From: Thiorhodococcus drewsii AZ1
GTDB taxonomy: Bacteria > Pseudomonadota > Gammaproteobacteria > Chromatiales > Chromatiaceae
Length of the DNA stretch: 64,000 nucleotides
Assembly: GCF_000224065.1 (NCBI RefSeq)
Contig: NZ_AFWT01000011.1
Span: forward strand, 96,062 to 160,061
Direction: 5' to 3'
In this document: positions 1 to 8,568 of the stretch, one piece after another
Layout: each line of letters starts with the position of its first letter
Position numbering within the stretch: the stretch's first letter is position 1
The notes under the pieces: model-generated
Told to the model about the DNA's origin: nothing
The model's input: only the letters and a program-made list of their open reading frames with translations
Databases searched by the model: none
Program-made: the position numbers and the translations under genes

Positions 1-972
1 ACGGGTGATGGCCCGAATGACCATCCAGGAGAGCAGCACGCCGAATATGACGGCGACGCTGGTCAGCACGATCAGGCGCAGCTCGGTCTCATTGAACTGG
101 TTCTCGATGCGCTCGGATTGCTGGTTCAGGGACTCGGCGACGCTAGTACGCAATGCCTCGGCCTTCTCCGCGATCTGGGGTCCGATCTCGTCCAGCGTTT
201 GAATCCCCGCGTTTCGGGCCTCAATGACCCTGACCACTGTATTGAATGCCTCCTCATAGCTGGATAGAAGCCCTGCCACCTTCAGGGTCAGCGCACGCCG
301 CTCGGGTTGGTCGCCAATGGCGCTCAAGGCGTCGTTCAGCGGTACGAGTTCCCCTTTCACTCCCCGCATCGAGTCGGCATCGTTTTCCAGCAGATATTTG
401 ACGACAAAGAGGCGCAGTTGCAGTAGATGCCGTTGGGCGACACCCACGCGGTAGCTCGTCTCGATGTCCCCATTGCGATGCGCGGTTTCCATCATCTCGG
501 TCAGCGCATCCGCGATCTGGGGACCGATGACGTCGAGCTTCTCCTCGACGAGCGCATTGCGCTGCTCCATATTGGTCACGATCGTCGAGTCGAACGTGTC
601 GATGTATCGGGCATTCAATGCGGCGATTTCCTCCATCAGCTTTACCCGGCGCGGTTCCTGGATCGCCTGGCGCGCCCGCTCCAATTCCGTCTGGCTCGTT
701 GCACGTTCCTCTCTGAACGTTTCGGCGTCTCGCGGGTCGCGCGATTTCAGGTAGGACTTCACCGCAAGGCGCTGTTGCAGCAGATCGGAACGGATTTTGG
801 CGGCGACATCGGCGTTCGGGATCAGGTTCTGGGTAATCGTCCCGACCGCTCGATCCACCGTTCGATTGGCCTGGAAGGCCACGATTCCTTCAGAGACCAG
901 GAGGAAAATCAGTAATCCGGGTACGAGCCAGATTTTGAAGCCAACGGATAGCTTGTTGAGCAATGACTGCAT
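1..972 (-). CDS. Methyl-accepting chemotaxis protein, N-terminal part (cut by window edge)
   Basis: Minus-strand reading frame open from the ATG at 972 to the window edge with no stop, so 324 codons of the N-terminal half are visible. The start is supported by an AAGGA-type ribosome binding site just upstream. It begins MQSLLNKLSVGFKIWLVPGL with a hydrophobic helix at about residues 13-31. A long, mostly helical periplasmic region of about 270 residues follows, then a second hydrophobic segment at the very end (LIVLTSVAVIFGVLLSWMV). This layout, with a four-helix-bundle-like sensor between two membrane helices, is typical of chemoreceptors; HAMP and signalling domains would lie to the left of base 1. 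A sensor kinase with the same N-terminal layout cannot be excluded. Confidence 0.7.
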   Translation of the reverse strand, partial: MQSLLNKLSVGFKIWLVPGLLIFLLVSEGIVAFQANRTVDRAVGTITQNLIPNADVAAKIRSDLLQQRLAVKSYLKSRDPRDAETFREERATSQTELERARQAIQEPRRVKLMEEIAALNARYIDTFDSTIVTNMEQRNALVEEKLDVIGPQIADALTEMMETAHRNGDIETSYRVGVAQRHLLQLRLFVVKYLLENDADSMRGVKGELVPLNDALSAIGDQPERRALTLKVAGLLSSYEEAFNTVVRVIEARNAGIQTLDEIGPQIAEKAEALRTSVAESLNQQSERIENQFNETELRLIVLTSVAVIFGVLLSWMVIRAITR

Positions 973-1277
973 GTCCTCGTTCCTTCATCAATGTAGGAAT
1001 GGTCCCAGCTGAATCGGCATCAGGCGATGACAGCGTTGACTGGGGTTAGGGGGGGCTGTGCGTTGAATCGGACTCTATGCCGTTCTCGCACATCTGCATT
1101 CGACCGGTGCGAAGAATAGCGCCGCCGCTGGAATCGAAATGAGGTGGGTATCGCAGAATTTCGCACTAATAAGGTCGGGATTGGGGCGCGGGGGATAGGC
1201 GGTGGCCAAATCGAGTGCATGCGAAGAAAACGTGAATGGCGTGCATGCTGGAAAACATTCGTGCTTGCTGCGTTACT
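973..1277. other. Intergenic gap, no gene seen
   Basis: About 300 bases between the diguanylate cyclase stop and the start of the chemoreceptor, both on the minus strand. It holds G-rich runs (around 1046-1055 and 1180-1200), but I see no credible coding frame, RNA gene or clear terminator. It should contain the promoter of the chemoreceptor gene. Confidence 0.4.
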
Positions 1278-3308
1278 TCATCGTGAGTTCGGCCCTGCTT
1301 GCGAGTCGTGCTCTGCGATCTGGACTCGGTTGCGGCCTTGTTCCTTGGCGTCGAGCAGGGCATCGTCGACACGCTTGAGCAGGGATTGGATCGGTTCCTC
1401 CAGTTCGGCTTCGGCAACCCCGAGGCTCACGGTGAACTGCTCCAGCGGAGGAATCCGCAGCGACGCAACGCAGGCGCGCAAGGTTTCGGCAACGGTAGCG
1501 GCGGCACGCAGTCTGGTGTTGGGGAGCAGGATCATGAACTCCTCTCCCCCCCAGCGGGCCAGTTTGTCGGTTTTGCGCAGCCGCTCCGAGAGTGTTTGGG
1601 TCAGGCGTGTGAGGGCAAGATCGCCCACATCGTGCCCGAAGGTGTCGTTGATCGATTTGAATCGATCGATGTCGAGCATGATCAGCGAATAGGGTGTCCC
1701 ATGACGCTTGGCCAGATCGTGCGCCATCTTCAGCATCTGTTCGCAGTAACGACGATTCCAGATGTCGGTGAGTGGATCGTGATGGGCGGCGTGCTGGAGT
1801 TCGGCCTCCAGGATCTTGCGGTCGGTGATGTCGATCAGTACGCCGTTGAAGAGCGTGAAGGCGTTGGTATGCTGGCGTGGTCGAGAGCGTCCGAGCAGCC
1901 ATTTGACGCCTTTGGGTGTCTTGACGCGCCACTCGCATTGCCAAGGGTCGTGGCTGCGAACGGCGCGCTGAATGCTTCTGCTGAGCAGCCCCTGGTCGTC
2001 TGGATGGGTCGTGGCGAGCAAGGGAATGGGATCGGGCAGATCCGGCTCTTCCGGTAGACCGAGCAGTTTTCCCAGTCCGGCGCTGACGAACAGCATGTCG
2101 ATCTGGCCGTTGGCGTCGACCTGCATCTGGAAGACGACGCCGGGAAATGAATTGGCCAGATCGATGACCTGCGCCTCGCGCGCCTTCTGTTCGGTTAAAT
2201 CCGAGAAACTGACGACGACGCCGACACATGTCCGCGCTCGCACGATGGGTGCGGCGTAAAGGAGGGTGGGTATCTGTACGCCGTCGCCACGGATCAGCCA
2301 TTCCTCGTGGTTTTTAAGTGCCTGTCGGTTCGTTCCCACGCCTTGAATCGCGTAGGTCTTCGATTCGCTTGCGTCGGGGAATATGGTCCGCAGATGCGCG
2401 TTCAGCAGTTCGCTCTCATGGCGATATCCGAGTAGGCGCAATGCCGCTGGGTTGACGAAGGTGAAGCGGCCGTCCAGGTCGATGCCGAAGACGCCGTCAT
2501 GGATGCTGTCGAGCAGGAGTCGATTGAAATGCTCCGTCTCTTTTTGTGCGGTGATGTCGTGGATGATCGAGAGGAGTAGACGCCGGTCACCCACCTCTAC
2601 GGGACCTGCGTAGGTTTGTACATCGCGCAGACTTCCGTCCGCGAGACGATGCTTAAAGTGCAAGGGTTTGTGGCCGCCTTTCCAGGAGGCGATGCGTTGG
2701 GTGATGGGCAGGGCGGATCTGCCCAGTGAGTTGATTTCCCAGACATGCAGCGAACAGAGTTTATCGTAGGGATATCCGTAGAAGGCGACTGCGGTTGGGT
2801 TGGCGTCGACGATGGCGCCTTCCCGCTCCGGATCGATCAGCAGCATGGGGGCCGTATTGGCGCGGAACAGGCTTTCGTAGAGCGTGCGCTCGCCGTTTTG
2901 ATCCGGGCCGGATGCGCGTGCCGTTTCGGCATTTGGATGCGGGTGGGTCTGGATGCGAGTCGACTGTTGATGGTGGAGCGCTGGCGCCGGATGTCCCTCT
3001 GCAAGCCAGCCGATGCGCCCGTCGGCGAGCCGAGTCTCGAAGCAGTGGCAGGTCATGACGGTCTCGGCTTCGGGCGAACGGATGTGCCAGATCTCGGAAA
3101 CCGTTGACATTCGGTCGGCTTGAGCTGCGCAGATGTCGGAACGCGACGCATCCTGGTGTTCGTCGACTCGGCGCTCGAGTTGCCCGTGCGTTGGACCATC
3201 CCAGTATTCACGCGCGCTCGGGTTTGCCCACAGTAGGGCGTCCGTTGCGGGATCGATGATCCATACTGGGGTCTGAAGTCGGGTCAGGATCTGCAGCGCG
3301 TCTAACAT
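1278..3308 (-). CDS. Diguanylate cyclase with multiple PAS domains
   Basis: Predicted cytoplasmic enzyme of 676 residues that makes c-di-GMP from two GTP. The C-terminal GGDEF domain (about 515-665) carries the active-site motif GGEEF at residues 587-591. An RxxD product-inhibition site (R578, D581) sits exactly five residues upstream, so both activity and feedback control look intact. The N-terminal 500 residues contain about four PAS modules: about 5-110, 145-260 (with PLLLIDPEREGAIVDANPTA), 265-380 (DGVFGIDLDGRFTFVNPAA) and 385-500 ending in a PAC-like segment (GVLIDITDRK). There is no signal peptide or membrane helix, so the sensing is probably intracellular. It stands alone on its strand. 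The stimulus cannot be read from the sequence. Confidence 0.9.
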   Translation of the reverse strand: MLDALQILTRLQTPVWIIDPATDALLWANPSAREYWDGPTHGQLERRVDEHQDASRSDICAAQADRMSTVSEIWHIRSPEAETVMTCHCFETRLADGRIGWLAEGHPAPALHHQQSTRIQTHPHPNAETARASGPDQNGERTLYESLFRANTAPMLLIDPEREGAIVDANPTAVAFYGYPYDKLCSLHVWEINSLGRSALPITQRIASWKGGHKPLHFKHRLADGSLRDVQTYAGPVEVGDRRLLLSIIHDITAQKETEHFNRLLLDSIHDGVFGIDLDGRFTFVNPAALRLLGYRHESELLNAHLRTIFPDASESKTYAIQGVGTNRQALKNHEEWLIRGDGVQIPTLLYAAPIVRARTCVGVVVSFSDLTEQKAREAQVIDLANSFPGVVFQMQVDANGQIDMLFVSAGLGKLLGLPEEPDLPDPIPLLATTHPDDQGLLSRSIQRAVRSHDPWQCEWRVKTPKGVKWLLGRSRPRQHTNAFTLFNGVLIDITDRKILEAELQHAAHHDPLTDIWNRRYCEQMLKMAHDLAKRHGTPYSLIMLDIDRFKSINDTFGHDVGDLALTRLTQTLSERLRKTDKLARWGGEEFMILLPNTRLRAAATVAETLRACVASLRIPPLEQFTVSLGVAEAELEEPIQSLLKRVDDALLDAKEQGRNRVQIAEHDSQAGPNSR

Positions 3309-3530
3309 CGGGAGGCCGTCTTGTGGGGCATGGGGGTTGGATGGAGCTTGGGGGTCAGGTGATTGCAGGAGATGGAATCGTCCAACGATCTCGGCGTGGA
3401 TCGATGGTAAACGAGGGCGAGCCTGAATAGCGGGGTCTTGATCCGATCTATATTCGCGTACCCGTTCGATTGACCGCGCGCTCGCCTGACCTCATGCTTG
3501 AAAGGCCAGCAGCCAATTCCGTCGGTTCCA

Positions 3531-4334
3531 ATGGTGTTCTCTGCGCGTTCCTTGTGGTGTTTGCCGATCATCCTTCTGTGCGTGTCCGCTCCATCGATGG
3601 CGGGGGATTGGCGGTCCGTCGAGGCGTTCGACGAAGCGATCTCGGTCTCGGATCTCAGCGAGGTCAGCCATCACCTGATCCGGGCCTCGGATGGGGAGAA
3701 AATTGAGGCGCACCTCGTTTTTTTCACCTCCAGCGCCTTTCGTCTCAAGGTCGTCGACCTCGGAGACAGGGCGCTGACCGGCCATATCGATTTGGCCGAT
3801 GCGCTCAGATCCGCCGGATGCGTTGCCGGCGTCAACGGCGGCTTTTTTCATCGCGATGGCAGACCGCTCGGTCTGGTGATCGCGTCGGGGCAGAGGATTA
3901 ACCGCTTCGAGACCTCAAGGCTGCTCAGCGGCCTGATCTATGGCGATGCGCGTGGGATCTATCTGATACGCCGGGGCCGATTCGAGGATCGCCCGGGCAT
4001 CGATGCCTTGCTGCAAAGCGGGCCCTACCTGGTCGAGGCGGGCAGGGCGGTTCGAGGGCTCTCGGACGCTGCGACCGCCTCAAGAACCTTCGTCGCCACC
4101 GACTGGCGCGGTCGTTGGCTGCTCGGCGCGATGCATGCTCGCATTACCTTGGCCGAGTTGGGTGAACTGCTCGCGACTTCTGGGTTGCTGGCGCCCTGGC
4201 GGGTCGACCGCGCGCTCAATCTCGACGGGGGCTCGTCGACCGGCTTCTTTTTCGCCGGTGCCGCCGATCGGTCCTCAGTGATTCTCCGCCCGCGTAAGGC
4301 CGTGCGCACGCTGCTCGGAATCGTGCCACGCTGA
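3531..4334 (+). CDS. Secreted phosphodiester glycosidase family protein (NAGPA/DUF2233-like)
   Basis: I place the start at the ATG at 3531 because it opens directly into a signal peptide (MVFSARSLWCLPIILLCVSA then SMA). A TTG at 3498 would add 11 residues. The mature part of about 240 residues has the family signature NGGFFHRDGRPLGLVI and a second conserved block LNLDGGSSTGFFFAG near the C-terminus, both typical of the NAGPA/DUF2233 fold. The founding member removes GlcNAc from phosphodiester-linked sugars; bacterial members probably act on extracytoplasmic glycan phosphodiesters, but the substrate here is unknown. The next gene starts 34 bases downstream on the same strand, so the two hydrolases may be co-transcribed. 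Confidence 0.8.
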   Translation: MVFSARSLWCLPIILLCVSAPSMAGDWRSVEAFDEAISVSDLSEVSHHLIRASDGEKIEAHLVFFTSSAFRLKVVDLGDRALTGHIDLADALRSAGCVAGVNGGFFHRDGRPLGLVIASGQRINRFETSRLLSGLIYGDARGIYLIRRGRFEDRPGIDALLQSGPYLVEAGRAVRGLSDAATASRTFVATDWRGRWLLGAMHARITLAELGELLATSGLLAPWRVDRALNLDGGSSTGFFFAGAADRSSVILRPRKAVRTLLGIVPR

Positions 4335-4368
4335 CATTTGCCGACCACTTCCAATCGGAGACCGCACG

Positions 4369-5322
4369 ATGCCTTTTTCACATGGCTATGCGTTCGACCC
4401 AAGCTACGGCTTCGACCTTGAGCGGCTTCTCGCAATCGCGCCTCCCCAGGAACCGGACGATTTCACCGCCTTTTGGCGTGCCAGGCTGGAGCGCGCGCTC
4501 AGGGTCGAGACGAATCCGCGTCTATCGACATCCACACTGGTGGATCCGCATTTCCGCGTCATCGATCTCCAGTACCGATCGACCGACGGCTTTCAGATCG
4601 GTGGCTGGCTGCTGATTCCGATGCATGCAGACATCCGGCGCGGCATCCTTTTGGGACACGGCTACGGCGGTATCGATCGGCCTCCCATCTCCCTGCCGCG
4701 CCAGGATTGCGTCTATCTGGTTCCCTGTTTTCGAGGCCTCTCGCTCAGCCGACGGCCACCCATTTCTGAGGATCCGAATTGGCACGTCCTGCATGATATT
4801 CAGAGCCCCAATCGCTACATCATCGGTGGTTGCGTCGAAGACATCTGGACCGGCGTCAGCGTACTGCTGGATCTCTTTCCCGAGGTCCAAGGACACGTCG
4901 GCTATGCGGGCATCAGCCTCGGGGGCGGATTGGGGGCCATGGCGATGGCCTGGGACGCACGTATTGGGCGCGGACACCTCAATGTGCCGACCTTCGGCCA
5001 TCAGCCATTACGGTTGAAGTTGCCGAGCGCCGGCAGCGCCGAGTCGGTGCGAGACTTCGTGAACGATCGCGGTCGCGTACCCAACGCCTTGCGTTACATG
5101 GACGCCGCAATCGCCGCGCGTTACATCCGCCAGCCGATGCACATCGCCGCCGCGCGCTTTGACCCCGTGGTTCCTCCGCCCGGTCAGTTCGCGGTCTACA
5201 ACGCCATTCCGGGCGACAAGCGACTGATGGTGCTGCAGGCCGGGCATTTCGACTATCCGGATCGGGTGGGCGAGGCGCGGGAACTGGTCAGTCAGCTGTG
5301 GAGCTTTTTCGCACCCTTGTGA
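4369..5322 (+). CDS. Acetylxylan esterase / cephalosporin-C deacetylase family hydrolase
   Basis: An alpha/beta hydrolase of 317 residues, close to the usual AXE1-family length. It shows an oxyanion-hole region ILLGHGYGGID, the nucleophile elbow GISLGGG with Ser183, a candidate acid in ARFDPVVPP, and a catalytic His in QAGHFDYP close to the C-terminus. The family's N-terminal DDFTAFWRARLE block is also present. Family members remove acetyl groups from xylo-oligosaccharides or cephalosporins. There is no signal peptide, so it probably works in the cytoplasm on imported or endogenous acetylated compounds. It follows the secreted glycosidase-like gene with a short gap and faces the converging TRAP operon. 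Confidence 0.85.
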   Translation: MPFSHGYAFDPSYGFDLERLLAIAPPQEPDDFTAFWRARLERALRVETNPRLSTSTLVDPHFRVIDLQYRSTDGFQIGGWLLIPMHADIRRGILLGHGYGGIDRPPISLPRQDCVYLVPCFRGLSLSRRPPISEDPNWHVLHDIQSPNRYIIGGCVEDIWTGVSVLLDLFPEVQGHVGYAGISLGGGLGAMAMAWDARIGRGHLNVPTFGHQPLRLKLPSAGSAESVRDFVNDRGRVPNALRYMDAAIAARYIRQPMHIAAARFDPVVPPPGQFAVYNAIPGDKRLMVLQAGHFDYPDRVGEARELVSQLWSFFAPL

Positions 5323-5357
5323 GGGTGTTTGCGCGCGCGATGCGTCTCTTTCAAGTC

Positions 5358-6707
5358 TCAACGGCTCATTGGCAGCAGGAGTGCGAGTCCTGGGAAGGCG
5401 ATCAGGGCGCCGATGCGGATGAAGTCCATGGTGACGAAGGGTAGGAGTCCGTGAAAGATGCTCGACAGGGGCACGGTTTTGGTGACCGACCGCAGGACGA
5501 AGGCGTTCATGCCGACCGGCGGTGTGATGTAGCTGATCTCGGTGGCGACGACCACGAAGATGCCGAACCAGATGAGATCGAAGCCGGACGCGGCTACCAC
5601 GGGATAGAGGATCGGCACGGTCAGCAGCACCATCGACAGGCTTTCAAGCACGCTGCCGAGCAGGAGATAGACGCCCAGGATGGCCAGAATCAGCAGGAGC
5701 GAGCTGTCTGCGAGCGGCCCGAGCGCCTCCCGGATGTCGGAGGCCATGCCGGAGAGGTTGACGTAGTTGGAGAAGGTGAGGGCGCCGAACAGGATGAAGA
5801 ACATGATGGCCGTCAGCTTGGCCGTCTCGGCCAGGGTCTCGATGGTGCGCCGTATCTGGAGTTGCCCTCTGAGCGCCGTCAGCAACATGGCACCGGCCGC
5901 GCCCATGCCGGCCGCCTCGGTGGCGGTGAAGACCCCGAAATAGATGCCGCCCATCACGAAGGCGAATAGGACCATCGCACCGGCGACACCGCGCAATGCG
6001 GCCAGACGTGCTCGCAGTGGAAGTTTGGGTTCGACGGGGATCTCGCGGCCCTTGCCGACCGACACGCTGAACCGAACCGCCACCATGTAGCCGACGACGC
6101 CGAGCAGTCCGGGCAGAATGCCGGCCAGGAACAGTTTGCCGATGTCCTGCTGGGTCATGATGCCGTAGAAAACCAGGATGACCGACGGTGGAATCAGGAT
6201 GCCGAGCGTGCCGCCGGCAGCAACGGAGGCCGTCGCCAGACCGTCCGGGTAGCCGAAGCGCCGCATCGAGGGCAGTGCGATCCGCGACATGGTCGCCGCA
6301 GTCGCCAGCGAGGAGCCGCACACAGAGGAGAAGCCGCCGCAGGCGACGACGGTGGCCATGGCGAGCCCGCCGCGCCGATGACGCAGCCAGGCGTAGGCGG
6401 CGTCGTAGAGTTCGTGGGCGATTCCGGACTGCACCACGAAATTCCCCATCACCAGGAACAGCGGCAGCACCGAGAGCGAATAGGTGCGACTGTTGTCGAA
6501 GACGGTCTGTCCAAGCAGCGACAGCGCCGGGTCGACACCGATCAGTGTCGCGGTGCCGAGCGTGCCGACGAGGAGCATGGAGGCGGCCAGCGGAACGCCG
6601 GCCAGCATCAGAATGACGAGCAGAAGAATACCGTAGGGCCAATCCATCAGGGTCTCGGGGCGGGTCAGTGGGGTAGGCTGCTTGAGTTCAGTCGATGCAT
6701 GGGGCAC
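5358..6707 (-). CDS. dctM: TRAP transporter large permease (DctM)
   Basis: Membrane subunit of a TRAP transporter, a secondary importer of organic acids driven by an ion gradient. It has about 12 hydrophobic segments and typical DctM blocks: GILIPPSVILVFYGI, YITPPVGMNAFVL and CGGFSSVCGSSLATAATM. The frame begins with a GTG at 6707 overlapping the end of dctQ by 20 bases. The protein-like start MDWPYGILLLVILMLAG lies at the ATG at 6647, and either start is possible through translational coupling. It is the last gene of the dctP-dctQ-dctM operon. A usual DctM of about 425-430 residues favours the 6647 start. Confidence 0.93.
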   Translation of the reverse strand: MPHASTELKQPTPLTRPETLMDWPYGILLLVILMLAGVPLAASMLLVGTLGTATLIGVDPALSLLGQTVFDNSRTYSLSVLPLFLVMGNFVVQSGIAHELYDAAYAWLRHRRGGLAMATVVACGGFSSVCGSSLATAATMSRIALPSMRRFGYPDGLATASVAAGGTLGILIPPSVILVFYGIMTQQDIGKLFLAGILPGLLGVVGYMVAVRFSVSVGKGREIPVEPKLPLRARLAALRGVAGAMVLFAFVMGGIYFGVFTATEAAGMGAAGAMLLTALRGQLQIRRTIETLAETAKLTAIMFFILFGALTFSNYVNLSGMASDIREALGPLADSSLLLILAILGVYLLLGSVLESLSMVLLTVPILYPVVAASGFDLIWFGIFVVVATEISYITPPVGMNAFVLRSVTKTVPLSSIFHGLLPFVTMDFIRIGALIAFPGLALLLPMSR

Positions 6708-7209
6708 CGTCGGTCTGGCGATGACCCTGGGTGCGGAAGATCACCATACCGATCAGCAGGACCGAGGCCAGCCAGCAGAGTACCGCCGCCCCATAGGCGA
6801 AGGGGGCGATCGGTAGGCGCAAATAGATGCTCGTCTGGCCGTAGCTGGCGAGCATCCCGCCCATGACCAGGAGCCGCCAGCCGATCACGCCCAGCACCAG
6901 GGCATTGACGAGCCGCGCCAGGGTGAGCAAGGGGGTGCGCGTCCAGGCCGGCAGGCGCTCGGTGAGGAGATCCACCGTGACGTGACCATCGGACAGCGAG
7001 ACCAGCGGAAGGCCGAGGAAGACCACGCCGACGAGCATCAGCTCGGTGAGTTCGCCGGCCCCCGGCAAGGGCGCGGCGAACAGATAGCGGCCGATGACAT
7101 CCACCACCGTCAGCAGAATCATCGCCAGCATGGTCAGGGCGCAGGCGCCCCCGAGCAGTGCCGAGCCGATATCAGCGAGCGAGCGGCTTGGCATGAACGG
7201 CAGTCTCAT
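6688..7209 (-). CDS. dctQ: TRAP transporter small permease (DctQ)
   Basis: Small membrane subunit of 173 residues with four hydrophobic helices. The family hallmark VDVIGRYLFAAPLPGAGELTE, linking helix 1 to helix 2, lies at about residues 34-55. It pairs with DctM in the inner membrane. Its ATG overlaps the dctP stop (ATGA at 7206-7209) and its 3' end overlaps the longer form of dctM, so the three genes form a tight operon. The C-terminal tail after helix 4 is short and polar. Confidence 0.93.
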   Translation of the reverse strand: MRLPFMPSRSLADIGSALLGGACALTMLAMILLTVVDVIGRYLFAAPLPGAGELTELMLVGVVFLGLPLVSLSDGHVTVDLLTERLPAWTRTPLLTLARLVNALVLGVIGWRLLVMGGMLASYGQTSIYLRLPIAPFAYGAAVLCWLASVLLIGMVIFRTQGHRQTDGAPCID

Positions 7210-8216
7210 CGGGTCTCGGCGGCGATACGGGCCTTCATATCGTCCATGGCCGCCTTGGCGTCGACACCCGTCGCCGCGATTTCATCGAGTTTCGACTCGA
7301 TGACCGGATCCAGCATCTGGTGCAGTGTGCCGAGCTGTTCCTCGGTGGCGACATGGAGCTGGACCTTGCCTTCCAGCGCGTCGCGTCCGGCTGCGTCGGC
7401 TGCGTCCCAGGCCTCGCCGGCGAGACGGGCCAGTGCCTCGCCCGAGACGCTGTCGATGGCGGCCTTGTCGGCCTCGGACAGACGATCCCATGTGCGCCTG
7501 TTCATCACGAAGAAGAACGAGGTGTTGTAGAGACCGCCGGGGACCACGAAGCCCTGGTCGACCAGGCCGTCCAGACGAAAAAAGGTGACGGATTCGAAGG
7601 GGAACAGGATGCCGTCCGCGACCCCGCCCGAGATGAGCTCATAGGCCTTGGACGAGGGGCTTTGGACCGGGACCGCGCCGAGCGCGGTGGCGACGTCGTT
7701 CGCCATGCCGCCGCCGATGCGCAGCTTGGCTCCGGCGATACCGTCGAGCGAGGAGAGATCGCGTCCCTTGGTGAAGACCTCGCCGGGACCGTGGGTGAAG
7801 ACGCCCAGGACCTTGACGCCTGCATATTCTCCAGCCGCTTCGAGCCGCTCCTTGAATACCTGCCAATAGGCGATCGAAATGGCCTCGGAGCTGTCACCCA
7901 GGAAGGGAAGCTCAGCGAGCATGGAGGTCTTGAAACGGCCCGGCGTGTAGGCCTGGGCGCCGAAGGTGATGTCGGCAATTCCGTTGGCCGCGAGATCGTA
8001 ATGGGCCGGCGGTGGTCCGAGCGGCGCGTCTAGGATCTGGATCGAGACGCGTCCTTCGGTCGCCTTCTCTACAGCCGCCTTCCAGGGCAGCATCACATCC
8101 TTCACGACCGGATGGCTCGTCGGCAGCCAGTTCGAAAATCGAAGCGTCTCGGCGGAGGCCGATCCAGCGAGCGCGATCAGTCCGGCGGTTACGCCGGTCA
8201 ACAGGGCACGGAGCAT
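7206..8216 (-). CDS. dctP: TRAP transporter periplasmic substrate-binding protein (DctP)
   Basis: Periplasmic solute receptor of 336 residues and the first gene of the TRAP operon. It starts with a clear signal peptide (MLRALLTGVTAGLIALAGSA then SAE). Typical DctP features follow: LRFSNWLPTSHPV at the mature N-terminus, GIADITFGAQAYTPGRF in the first lobe, and GAKLRIGGG, which contains the Arg that salt-bridges the carboxylate of the ligand in this family. The spacing VADGILFPFESV matches the family. The ligand is therefore probably a carboxylate, but which one cannot be told. The operon promoter should lie in the gap upstream of 8216. Confidence 0.92.
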   Translation of the reverse strand: MLRALLTGVTAGLIALAGSASAETLRFSNWLPTSHPVVKDVMLPWKAAVEKATEGRVSIQILDAPLGPPPAHYDLAANGIADITFGAQAYTPGRFKTSMLAELPFLGDSSEAISIAYWQVFKERLEAAGEYAGVKVLGVFTHGPGEVFTKGRDLSSLDGIAGAKLRIGGGMANDVATALGAVPVQSPSSKAYELISGGVADGILFPFESVTFFRLDGLVDQGFVVPGGLYNTSFFFVMNRRTWDRLSEADKAAIDSVSGEALARLAGEAWDAADAAGRDALEGKVQLHVATEEQLGTLHQMLDPVIESKLDEIAATGVDAKAAMDDMKARIAAETR

Positions 8217-8439
8217 AGAGATCCCCTTAGATTATCGGTGTGTCCGAGCCGAGCGCGGCATTTCCGGACACTTTATGCGGAAAACGTAACATGGAGAAAG
8301 TCGCCGAGAAAGCGGAATTTCGAATCAGTCCACGAACCTCATCATCGCCTGGGTGAAGCGCAACGACACTCCGGAGCGCTGCCAGCGCCCTTTCGGTGCG
8401 CGTTCGCGCCTGGCCCCAATGGGGACAACTTCCTCGAAA

Positions 8440-8468
8440 AGGTCATGCGATCGTCACTCGCATGTCAT
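8440..8468 (+). promoter_or_regulatory. Candidate Pho box (three 7-bp half-sites at 11-bp spacing)
   Basis: Three half-sites, aGGTCAT (8440-8446), tCGTCAC (8451-8457) and aTGTCAT (8462-8468), repeat with an exact 11-bp period. This is the arrangement bound by PhoB (half-site CTGTCAT, 4-bp spacer). They lie about 100 bases upstream of a secreted phosphatase/phytase-like gene. A -10-like TAGCAT is at 8490-8495, which is farther away than in model Pho promoters, so the promoter itself is uncertain. Confidence 0.4.
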
Positions 8469-8568
8469 AGATCCTCAATCGGACCTGCTTAGCATCCTTC
8501 TCGAATTCGACGTCCAGGCGCGCGCATGGCGCGGTTTCGGACCCATTTCCACAATACGAGAAACGACG

